Source: BOG-908 sp964242115
GTDB lineage: Bacteria; Pseudomonadota; Alphaproteobacteria; Acetobacterales; Acetobacteraceae
Direction: 5' to 3'
Assembly: GCA_964242115.1 (NCBI GenBank)
Contig: CAXSZX010000001.1
Coordinates: 124,001-188,000 of the forward strand
Length of the DNA: 64,000 bases
Part shown: positions 16,106-24,109 of the stretch, in pieces
How positions within the stretch are numbered: position 1 is the first letter of the stretch
How the letters are laid out: each line of letters begins with the position of its first letter
Made by a program: the position numbers and the translations under genes
Notes under the pieces: generated by a model
Database searches by the model: none
Told to the model about the DNA's origin: nothing
Seen by the model: only the letters and a program-made list of their open reading frames with translations

Positions 16106-16344
16106 CGGCAAGCCCCGGCCGCCATGCCCGCAGAGCCTGACCTGGCATGCCGCCAAGCGCGCAAGCCAAACAGCACTGCCACCGAGTGTCGTGTTAAAAT
16201 ATACCGTCTGAAGGTAGGTCTCAGAAGAAAAGCCAACCAAACCGCTGACAATCTGAACCCAGGGTCTTGCCCGCTCGGCGTGCAAACGATGTTTGTTATG
16301 GTGGCTCGCCGGGGCAGACCTTTCATCGCACCTCTCGGAACCCC

Positions 16345-19300
16345 TCAGCCATCCGCCACGACCCCAGGATGGAGCTTACGCAACTTCTCCGCCAGTTCAT
16401 GCAGGCTTATGTCCCCCTTGCTGAGAACTTGGTTGGCACCACGCAACCGTCGCCTGTCGTCGTTGGTCAAATCCCGCGCGGTCAGCACCACGACCGGAAC
16501 CTCGCTGCAATCGGACCGCTGTCGGAATGCAGACAGGAAGTCGAAGCCGTCCATCACCGGCATGTTCAGGTCCAGCAGCACCACGTTCGGGATGGCGCTC
16601 GCCACTTTCTGCAGCCCATCCTCGCCGTTGACCGCCTCGCTGACGCGCCAGCCGCTCTTCTCCAGTATCTGCCGCATGCGGTCCCGCGTATCGGCATCGT
16701 CCTCAACCACAAGCACGCTGGTGCCTGTCTCTCGGAACCGCTCCATCACCGCGCGCAACCGCTCCCAGTCTACAGGCTTGACGATGTAGTCCGCCGCGCC
16801 GAGCGATGTTGCCAAAGCGCGCTCGGCCACGAACGTGACCATCACAACGGGAATGTCGGCCAGCTCCGGGTCAGCCTTCAGGGCGCTCAGCACCGACCAT
16901 CCGTCCATGCCCGGCATTGTCACGTCCAGCAATATGGCCCTCGGCCGCAGGCGGCGCGCCTGCGCAAGACCGGTCTGACCATCGGCCGCAGTGCGCGCGA
17001 CGAAACCCTCGCGCATCAGGAAACGGCTCATCAGGTGAAGCTGCGTCTCGTCGTCATCAACCACCAGGACGACCTCGCCGGAGGCGACCGCGTCGTCATC
17101 CTCGATCGTCTGGGCCGTCAGCGCGACGGCCTCCGGCTCGGGGAGCACCACGGGCAAGCTGACGGTAAAGGTGCTGCCGCGCCCGGGTGCACTTCGAACC
17201 TCGACGTCTCCACCGAGTATGGACGCGAACGCCTTGGTCAACGCCAAGCCCAGCCCGGTGCCGCCAAACTGCCGCGTAGTGGAGGCATCCGCCTGCTGAA
17301 ACCGTTGGAACAGCTTGGCGACCTGCTCCTGCGTCATGCCGATCCCGGTATCGGATACCGAAACGCGCACCTGGTCGGCTTTCCCCGGACCGCTGATGCG
17401 GGAGGCTTCCAGGGTGATCGCACCATGCTCGGTGAACTTTGCGGCGTTGCTCAGCAGGTTCAGCAGGATCTGGCGGATACGCGTTGTGTCGGAGTGCATC
17501 GTGCCAAGCCCATCGCCGATCCGCAGCACCAGCTCGTTGGCCTTCTTCTCCATCAGCGAGCTCACCGTTGTCGCCACGTCGCGGATCATGTTGGCAACGT
17601 CGAACGTCTCGGCGTAGGCGTCCATCTTGCCGCTCTCGATCTTGGACAGGTCTAGCACGTCGTTGATCAAACCGAGCAGGTGCCGAGCGTTGCCTTCAAT
17701 CTTCTGCACGTCACGCGCAAGATCGTTGGGCGGCGTGCCGTCCTCGATCTCCTCGGCCAGCATCTCGGCGTAGCCGATGATGGCAGACAACGGCGTGCGC
17801 AGCTCATGACTCATGTTGGCGATGAAGGTGCTCTTCGCCCGGTTGGCTTCTTCGGCTTCGTCTCGCGCCGCCAGCAAGGTCTCTTCGGCTTCGCGCATGT
17901 CGGTGACGTCGGTGTTAGTGCCGAACCATCCCAGGATGCGTCCGTCAGGGCAGGACGCGTCCGGTTCTTCGCGAATCGGCAACGCACGGGACAGAAACCA
18001 GCGGTATTGGCCGTCCCTGCCACGCAACGGAAAGGTATCCTCCCAATCCTCGCTGGCGGCGAAGTTCTCCCGCAGCCGCTTCTCCACGCGCGCCAAGTGG
18101 TCGGGGTGGTGCACACTTCGCCAGCCCCAGCCTACCATGTCGGCGAAACTGGTGCCGGTGTAGTCGTACCACCGCTGGTTGTACCAAGTGATCGCACCCG
18201 ACGGGTCGGTCACCCAGATCATCTGCGGAATTGCGTTGGCGATGGTGCGGAAGCGCGCTTCGCTTTCGCGCAGACGTTTCTGCTCGAGCTTGCGCGCGGA
18301 GATGTCGCGCAGATGGATGGTGAACAGCGGGCGCGGCTCGCGCGCCACCCGTGTCACGGACAGCTCGATGGGGAACCGCCTGTCGGACGCATCGATTGCA
18401 TCGACTTCCACCCGCCCGCCGAGCACCGCCTCCTCGCCGCCGGCCGCGCGGGCGAAAAAGCGGCGATGCCCGTCCAGCGTCTCGGGCGGAAAGATCAACG
18501 GGCCGAGTTCCTTGCCAATGACCGAGGCGGCACTGCGGCCGAACACGCGTTGTGCGGCGTCGTTGAACTCCAGGATGGTCCCGTGCGCGTCCAGCGTGAT
18601 CACGCCATCCGGGGAGGCCGCCAGGATGGCGCCCTTCAGCCGCTCGCTCTCTGCCAGGGCCGCGGCCACGTGCTTGCGTTCCATCGTCAGGCCGATCTGG
18701 TGGCCGAGGGTGGAGACGGATTCCAGCAGGCTTTCGTCCAAGCCGATGCGCCGCCGGCTGTAGAACTCGACGGCGCCCACGACGGTGGCGCCGTCCATCA
18801 GCGGAAAGGCAAGCGCGCTGGTCAGGCCCAGCCGGGCTGCATCCACGCTGCGCAGGCTGTCGGTGACCGCGGAGAGGTCAGCCACGTGGATGGCGCTTTC
18901 AGTAGCCCACACCTTGCCTGGCAGGCCGGCGGCAAGCTCCAGCGCCGAGCCCACCCTGTCGCGGGCGAACTCGGCAACCCGCCCGGCGTCGCGCGACCGC
19001 CAATCGGCAATGCAGGCAAGCACGTCGTGGCCGGGGGAGGACTCCTCGCGCCGCCAGAAAGTACCCACGTCCCAGTCGAGCCCGGTGCCGATTGCCTCGA
19101 GCAGGCGTGCCGGCATGTTGGCTTCCGAGCTGCTGCCGGAGAGCACCTGGCTGACGGCATACTGCACCGCCAGACGCTTCTGGGCGTCCTGGCGAACACT
19201 CACGTCGCTGAACGTGATGATGCTGCCGACAATGGTATTGCCCTCCATCACCGGAGCTGAGGAGTACTCGGCGAAAAACGGTGTGCCGTCACGCCGCCAC

Positions 19301-19593
19301 AGCATCTCGTTGTCCAGCCTCACCGACAGCCCGCTGGTAATGGTGTGCAACAGCGGGCACTCGGCTTGCGGAAACGGCGAGCCGTCGGGCCTGGTGTGGT
19401 GGATGGCAACGTGCATGTTGCGGCCGAGCAGGTCTGCGGCCGCGTCGTAGCCGAGGACGTTTAGCGCCGACCTGTTGATGAACAGGCAGTTACCGCCGGT
19501 GTCGACGACGTAGACGCCATCGCTGAGCGCATCGATGCACTGCCACTGCGTGACCGCCACGGAGAGACCTGGTGTGGTGTCGTGATCGGCCAT
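16345..19593 (-). CDS. Hybrid histidine kinase, PAS-GAF-PAS-PAS-HisKA-HATPase-REC-REC
   Basis: A 1082-residue cytoplasmic sensor kinase with no membrane segment. Approximate order: PAS (10-130), GAF (140-290), PAS (300-410), PAS (425-550; QMIWVTDPSGAITWYNQRWYDYTG), HisKA with the phospho-acceptor in NMSHELRTPLSAIIGY, HATPase_c (GTGLGLALTKAFASILGG), then two receiver domains with phospho-acceptor Asp in LLDVTMPGMDGW and LLDLNMPVMDGF. Tandem C-terminal receivers suggest an internal phosphorelay, but no Hpt domain is visible nearby. ATG 19593 (MADHDTTPG) has GGAG 5 bases upstream and is preferred over an ATG 54 bases further up. It converges on the MHYT gene. Confidence 0.92.
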   Translation of the reverse strand: MADHDTTPGLSVAVTQWQCIDALSDGVYVVDTGGNCLFINRSALNVLGYDAAADLLGRNMHVAIHHTRPDGSPFPQAECPLLHTITSGLSVRLDNEMLWRRDGTPFFAEYSSAPVMEGNTIVGSIITFSDVSVRQDAQKRLAVQYAVSQVLSGSSSEANMPARLLEAIGTGLDWDVGTFWRREESSPGHDVLACIADWRSRDAGRVAEFARDRVGSALELAAGLPGKVWATESAIHVADLSAVTDSLRSVDAARLGLTSALAFPLMDGATVVGAVEFYSRRRIGLDESLLESVSTLGHQIGLTMERKHVAAALAESERLKGAILAASPDGVITLDAHGTILEFNDAAQRVFGRSAASVIGKELGPLIFPPETLDGHRRFFARAAGGEEAVLGGRVEVDAIDASDRRFPIELSVTRVAREPRPLFTIHLRDISARKLEQKRLRESEARFRTIANAIPQMIWVTDPSGAITWYNQRWYDYTGTSFADMVGWGWRSVHHPDHLARVEKRLRENFAASEDWEDTFPLRGRDGQYRWFLSRALPIREEPDASCPDGRILGWFGTNTDVTDMREAEETLLAARDEAEEANRAKSTFIANMSHELRTPLSAIIGYAEMLAEEIEDGTPPNDLARDVQKIEGNARHLLGLINDVLDLSKIESGKMDAYAETFDVANMIRDVATTVSSLMEKKANELVLRIGDGLGTMHSDTTRIRQILLNLLSNAAKFTEHGAITLEASRISGPGKADQVRVSVSDTGIGMTQEQVAKLFQRFQQADASTTRQFGGTGLGLALTKAFASILGGDVEVRSAPGRGSTFTVSLPVVLPEPEAVALTAQTIEDDDAVASGEVVLVVDDDETQLHLMSRFLMREGFVARTAADGQTGLAQARRLRPRAILLDVTMPGMDGWSVLSALKADPELADIPVVMVTFVAERALATSLGAADYIVKPVDWERLRAVMERFRETGTSVLVVEDDADTRDRMRQILEKSGWRVSEAVNGEDGLQKVASAIPNVVLLDLNMPVMDGFDFLSAFRQRSDCSEVPVVVLTARDLTNDDRRRLRGANQVLSKGDISLHELAEKLRKLHPGVVADG

Positions 19594-20212
19594 ACCGGCT
19601 CCGAGCAGGCCGTGGTTGGCCGTGATGCGTCTGTTTCGTGGCGCCATGGGAACGCGGGCGGTCGTCTCCGGTTCTGCCGGCGATCGCGCCAGCGGCCCAA
19701 GTCGGCTTCGAGCCTGGTCGCCGCGCAGGCGTCAGGATGGTGCGGCGGTGGGAGAAAGTGCGGACAATCCGGCAGCATGCTGCCGCGATCTTGGAGCGAG
19801 CGGCATCGCTGGGCGGCTAACGTCTGGAGCTCCCTCGCAGGTCCTTGCGCAGCAGCCGTCGCACGCGCGCCGAAGCCTCGCCCCCGTGCGTGCGATGTCC
19901 GTGATGAGGTGGTATACGTCGTCACCGACAAGCTCGAAGACCTGCCGGACATGCTGCGCAACGTGGGCGAGTGCCACGAGCCGTTCCCAATCCGGCACGA
20001 CGCGGCGCTGGCGCGACGCATCCGGCGGCGCGGATTTGCGCTAGCGACCTGGCGGGTGGCGGTGCAAGCGCCCCGGAGCCGCGGATCGGGTCAGGCGAAC
20101 GTCCCGATGCGGGTTTCAGGCAGGAAGCGGCCCAGTGCCGTGTCGAACTTTGGCCGCAAACCCAGGACAGCCGTAATGCTGCCTCACGTTTGACAGGCTG
20201 GTTGATTCTTGT
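19594..20212. other. 619-base stretch without a convincing gene
   Basis: Lies between the start of the hybrid kinase and the stop of the GT25 gene. Open frames exist on both strands. The minus-strand stretch at about 19850-20030 (DWERLVALAHVAQHVRQVFE...) looks protein-like, but it has no clear start or family match and runs into low-quality sequence. It may be a decayed gene. No repeat copy is present here. Confidence 0.4.
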
Positions 20213-21388
20213 TCAGCCGATTGTGCCTTTCCGGTTCTCGTTCTCTCGTTCGCTGGCGATCGGTCGTGTCCGCACCAGCGGTGGTGACAACACGCACGCG
20301 TCCAGCCGGCGTTCGGACCCGATCGCCCGGTGCAAGCGCTCGACCTCCCGGCGGGCATGACTGCGGGCCGGCAACGCCGCGCATTCAGCCGGACAGACCG
20401 CATAGGCCAGCAATCGCCAGTCCACGTCGTTCGCAAAACCGTCCTCCGCCAGCCAAGCCAGCAGCTTGCGAGCGCCTTGAGCGCTGATGAGGTAGCCGTC
20501 CGCGCCGGGCGCGTTGCGTTCCGGCGGAAACTGATCGAGCGCCTCGGCTGGCGTCAGCAGCTGGAACACAGGCGTGGCTGCGCGTGGCGCCATGCGGTCG
20601 TTGACGAAGCAAAGGTCAAGCCCCTCCGGCAGCCCGAACAAGCCCCACCGCTCGGGCAGATCTAGCAGCGGCATCGTGTCGTCTTCTACAACGAGACAAT
20701 GCGACAGGTGATCCGCGAGCATCATTTCCCAGGCTGCAGCGTGAGCGAGAAAGCAGCCCAGAGTACCGCGCCGCGACGGGTCGCCGCCCAGGTTGAGGAC
20801 TGCGGGACGCGGCAGGCGCGCGCCCTCGATACCGGGCACGCGGAACCGAGGCATGCGGCAGTCAGCGAAGTGCGCCTCCGTTTCGACCAGCCGATCGGGG
20901 TTGCGGTCGAGGTTGAGGATGGCAATCGAGGGCGCGGGGCCGGTCGCGGGAGCGTCGGCGAGCTTCTCGTTGAGCGCGATGTTGCAAAGTGCCGATTGCC
21001 GTCGCAGAGCCGAGTCGGCGTCCGTTGCGCAGGCGAACGCAGCAGCTGCTCCGGAGTAGTCCCGCATTTGCAGCAGCAGGTTGCCCAGCAGTCTCGCTCG
21101 CCGGCTGTCATTTGGCATTTCCACGGCCAGGGCTGCGGCGCGCTGGATCATGGTCGTGAGCTCACCTTGAGGGTAAGCATGCAAGCTCGCCATGTGTGCC
21201 AGCCACACTTCATCGGGGAAGTCGGCGCGGGCTGCCCGGAAAACCGGGTCGGCTTCAGCGTAGCGGCCGAGCGCGGCCAAGTGAGTCTTCAGCAGCAGGG
21301 CCGTTTGCCAATCCCCAACATCGGCCATCAGCCGAACGCGGTAGAGCTGCACATGGGCTTCCTCGTCACTCAGATCTGTAGATCCCAC
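20213..21388 (-). CDS. TPR protein fused to a family 25 glycosyltransferase
   Basis: A 391-residue protein. Residues ~10-150 form tetratricopeptide-like helical repeats (YAEADPVFRAARADFPDEVWLAHMASLHAY, then SGAAAAFACATDAD). Residues ~155-340 match GT25 (LPS-type) glycosyltransferases: SIAILNLDRNPDRLVETEAHF, GTLGCFLAHAAAWEMM, the acidic motif CLVVEDDTMPL and GADGYLISAQGARKLL. GT25 enzymes usually add galactose to lipooligosaccharide; the acceptor here is unknown. The tail of ~50 residues is basic. It is monocistronic, with a repeat copy in its upstream region. Confidence 0.82.
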   Translation of the reverse strand: MGSTDLSDEEAHVQLYRVRLMADVGDWQTALLLKTHLAALGRYAEADPVFRAARADFPDEVWLAHMASLHAYPQGELTTMIQRAAALAVEMPNDSRRARLLGNLLLQMRDYSGAAAAFACATDADSALRRQSALCNIALNEKLADAPATGPAPSIAILNLDRNPDRLVETEAHFADCRMPRFRVPGIEGARLPRPAVLNLGGDPSRRGTLGCFLAHAAAWEMMLADHLSHCLVVEDDTMPLLDLPERWGLFGLPEGLDLCFVNDRMAPRAATPVFQLLTPAEALDQFPPERNAPGADGYLISAQGARKLLAWLAEDGFANDVDWRLLAYAVCPAECAALPARSHARREVERLHRAIGSERRLDACVLSPPLVRTRPIASERENENRKGTIG

Positions 21389-21562
21389 TGTGTCCTTCCT
21401 CTGTCAGGCAAGAGGTTCTTCCATCCGGAGGCAACATCAGCAGCCCAGCCAGGCAGCAGCTTCACCTTATGCCACGGCTTACCGCTCCTACGTGCCGGGC
21501 GGAGAACCACGACAATCATCATCAGCGCCTCGTTAGGCGTGAGGCTGCCTGTAGCGAGCGCA

Positions 21563-21680
21563 CGAGAAAGTAAGGCAAAAAACTTTCAGTCCCTTCGGCG
21601 TGTGGTGCAGAAACCATCGCGATAGCAGGACCAAAAGTCTTTTGCTTCTTTTCGTCAGAAAAGAAGGGCTTGCCTTTCTT
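21563..21680. repeat. Intergenic palindromic repeat, copy 6
   Basis: Lies between the divergent GT25 and amidohydrolase genes. The left arm is shortened (AAGGCAAAAAACTTTC). The right arm is AAAGTCTTTTGCTTCTTTTC then GTCAGAAAAGAAG. The rest of the 21389-21705 gap shows nothing else. Confidence 0.8.
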
Positions 21681-21705
21681 CACAATGTCGCCGATTCGGC
21701 ACGAC

Positions 21706-22578
21706 ATGACACGCATCATCGACATGCGGCTTCGCCCGCCTTTCCTGCACCCGTTCTTCGGCGCCACGGCGGGCACGCCGGAGTCGGCACTCGTGCGCTG
21801 GGTGAACCGTCGCGTGGGGGCAGCCGATCCGGACCACTTCACCCGCTACCACGACATGGCTGACGTGCTCGCCGGCATGGACGAGGCCGGCATCGGCCTG
21901 GGCGTGACCGTCGGCCGAAGCACGCCCACGGTGCGCATCGCCAACGACGACGTCGCCGCACTGGCCGCGCAATCCCGTGGCCGTCTCATTGGCGTGGCGT
22001 CCGTCGACCCGCTTTTGCTCGGCCGCGACGCTGCGGTTGCCGAAGCCCGGCGCGCCACGGCTGAGCTGGGACTGCGCGCGATCAACTTGGACGCCGGCTT
22101 CTACGAGACGCCGCTGCGTGCCGACGACGACCGGCTAATGCCGCTCTACGAAGCCTGCGTCTCATTGGGCGTGCCGGCCTTTGTCATGTCGGGCCCGACC
22201 ACGCCCGACCTCGCGTTCAACGACCCGCTGAGCATCGACACCGTCGCCAGAACTTTCCCGCAACTGCCGATCGTCGTCTGCCACGGGTGCTACCCGAACA
22301 TAGATTCGATGATCGGCGTGGCGTTCCGTCACGAGAACGTTTTCGTCTCGCCGGACATGTACCTCTTCGCACCCGGTGGGCGCCGTTACGCCGACGCGGC
22401 CTCGGGCTTCCTGCGCAACCAGCTGCTGTTCGGCTCGTCGTTTCCGTTCCGGCCGATGCTGCAGAGCGTGCGGGACGTGCGCACGCTCGGCTTGGACGAG
22501 GACGCCCTCGCCAGGGTGCTGGGCGGCAACGCTGCCACTCTGTTCGGCCTCGACGCCGCATCGACGCCAAAGGCTTAG
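21706..22578 (+). CDS. Amidohydrolase-fold protein lacking the usual metal ligands
   Basis: A 290-residue TIM-barrel protein of the amidohydrolase-2 type. Family features: MTRIIDMRLRPPFL at the N-terminus, a central LGLRAINLDAGFYETPLRADDDRLMPLYEAC, the conserved IVVCHG strand and the C-terminal LFGSSFPFRP followed by a helix ending GGNAATLFGL. The normal N-terminal HxH metal pair is replaced by MRL, and the C-terminal TDxP aspartate is SSFP, so classic metal-dependent hydrolysis is doubtful; related variants lacking metal are known. ATG 21706 is chosen because homology starts there; ATG 21685 is possible. No operon partner is visible. Confidence 0.78.
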   Translation: MTRIIDMRLRPPFLHPFFGATAGTPESALVRWVNRRVGAADPDHFTRYHDMADVLAGMDEAGIGLGVTVGRSTPTVRIANDDVAALAAQSRGRLIGVASVDPLLLGRDAAVAEARRATAELGLRAINLDAGFYETPLRADDDRLMPLYEACVSLGVPAFVMSGPTTPDLAFNDPLSIDTVARTFPQLPIVVCHGCYPNIDSMIGVAFRHENVFVSPDMYLFAPGGRRYADAASGFLRNQLLFGSSFPFRPMLQSVRDVRTLGLDEDALARVLGGNAATLFGLDAASTPKA

Positions 22579-22741
22579 GTCGTCGCAGCCGCCTGGTCCT
22601 GCCCGGTGGGCGCCGTGAGCATGCCGGCGGCCACGCTTGCCGCAGCGCGCGCGTCCGACGATCTGCAACCTCGATGGCCTCTCCCGATGCTTTCTCCCAC
22701 TTGGACGTACATTCATCTTGCGAACGTCTTGCGGTGGCAGG

Positions 22742-23092
22742 TTACGTTTTCATTGCACGGGTTACTCGGTCAAGTGCCCGAATCTGAGCGGTCGTGAATG
22801 CCTTTACCAGCGTCCTGTTCCGTTCGATCAAACATGAAAGGTCGTGTTTGACCGAGTAGGAGATCGCCACGCCCTGGTTGCCGCGCCAGGCAGAAGCTAT
22901 GGCATCTGCGACACCAAACTTCTCCGGAAGCAGATGCCCGGCTCGGGCGAAGTCCATCGATGCGAGTGCCGCATTCTCCTCCCTTAGCACATCGATTATG
23001 CGTCGCACCAATACAGACTGATTCGGCTTGGCGTGAAGTTCTGTCTCATCGAACAACAAACTGCTCTCCGGCTTTTTGAGTTGAACAATCAT
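22742..23092 (-). CDS. Small helical protein, possibly FlgN-like
   Basis: A 116-residue, mostly alpha-helical protein. The stretch VRRIIDVLREENAALASMDFARAGHLLPEKFGVADAI resembles the N-terminal helix of FlgN-type flagellar chaperones, and the C-terminal helix with NRTLVKAFTTAQIRAL fits their second helix. No other flagellar gene is in the window, so the call rests on the pattern alone. Start at 23092 (ATG) has no clear ribosome-binding site. Flanking regions show nothing decisive. Confidence 0.4.
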   Translation of the reverse strand: MIVQLKKPESSLLFDETELHAKPNQSVLVRRIIDVLREENAALASMDFARAGHLLPEKFGVADAIASAWRGNQGVAISYSVKHDLSCLIERNRTLVKAFTTAQIRALDRVTRAMKT

Positions 23093-23554
23093 CGTATCGT
23101 TCTAGTTGCATGCTCAGATGCAAGCTGACCTTAGTTCACGAGTTCTCTCTACCGACGGTACTCCTTGATGTGCGTTGCAACTGCGAATTGTGCTCAAAGC
23201 TCCTCTTCGCGTCGGCCAAATTGGCGGACGCTTCGTAAGCGAGATGTTTGGAGCCATGCGGAGCCCGTCGTACGACCGAGCTTGTTTACAGGAAGCGCCG
23301 CCTCCTCCTGCTGCACCGTTTGCTGGACCGGCATTTGGTCAGACCCGAGAACGGTCAGCGCAGCAGAGGCCGCGAGGCGCATGAGGGATAGTGCTGCGTG
23401 GTAGCGTATCTCATCGGTGTCCGAGCCCTGTTGGTCAGCCTGTTTACAAAGGCGTGCAGGCGCCGGAAAACCCGTCATCGTTCGCGGAATTATTTTTGAC
23501 TCGTAGGCCGATACGCGTCACTTATGAACTGGGAAGCGCGGTGGGCAGGACGAC
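23093..23554. other. 462-base stretch without a supported gene
   Basis: Contains short open frames on both strands; the best is a minus-strand frame at 23194-23478 (94 codons), which has no family match and no clear ribosome-binding site. No repeat copy is seen. The end next to 23555 probably carries the promoter of the sigma-factor gene. Confidence 0.4.
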
Positions 23555-24109
23555 TTGGCGCATGACGGCATAGACGCCCTATGGGGCGGCTTTGCGCGCG
23601 GCGAGGAAGCCGCCCGCGAGAGCCTGCTGGCGTTGCACTACCAGGAGTTCCGCGCGGTCGCCCGGCGCGTACTGCGCGATGATGGCGGGCGGCTGGCAAT
23701 GCAACCGACCGACCTCGCGCACGAGGCGGCGCTGCGCATACTGAAACTTGCGCGTATCGATTGGCGGGACCGCGGCCATTTTCTGGCCCTGTCCGCCCGG
23801 GTCATGCGGCAGACCCTGATCGACGAAGTGCGCCGCTTCAAGGCCGCCAAACGTCAGATGCCCGATGTCACGACCTGGCTGGACGGGCCGGAGCCGCAGC
23901 ACCTGCTACCGATTGACCGGTTGGACGACGCGCTGACAGCTTTGTTCGCGATCGACGCGGACCGCGCGCGCGTGGTGGAACTGCGGTTCTATGGCGGCCT
24001 GACGATTGCGGAGATCGCGCGGGAGCTCGGCCAGTCGGAAAGCACGGTGGAACGGCGGTGGCGGTCGGCCCGCGCCTGGCTCCTGGCCGAGCTGGCCGAT
24101 GATGCGTGA
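23555..24109 (+). CDS. ECF sigma factor of the kinase-linked (TIGR02999/ECF43-like) type
   Basis: A 184-residue RNA polymerase sigma factor. Region 2 covers about residues 5-95 (LHYQEFRAVARRVLRDD ... LAHEAALRILK ... FLALSARVMRQTLIDEVRR); region 4 covers about 125-180 with helix-turn-helix GGLTIAEIARELGQSESTVERRW. The acidic DAED motif of region 2 is replaced by QPTD, with Thr52 at the key position. In the ECF43 group such a threonine is phosphorylated by a partner Ser/Thr kinase to activate the factor (EcfP/PknT of Vibrio). There is no anti-sigma gene; instead the kinase gene overlaps the 3' end. The start is TTG. Confidence 0.85.
   Translation: MAHDGIDALWGGFARGEEAARESLLALHYQEFRAVARRVLRDDGGRLAMQPTDLAHEAALRILKLARIDWRDRGHFLALSARVMRQTLIDEVRRFKAAKRQMPDVTTWLDGPEPQHLLPIDRLDDALTALFAIDADRARVVELRFYGGLTIAEIARELGQSESTVERRWRSARAWLLAELADDA

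Noticed and set aside
16106..16344. Small RNA or promoter in the convergent gap (TAAAATATA and a TACC...GGTA palindrome)
   Set aside because: The AT-rich patch is promoter-like, but there is no terminator, conserved structure or gene to support a call.
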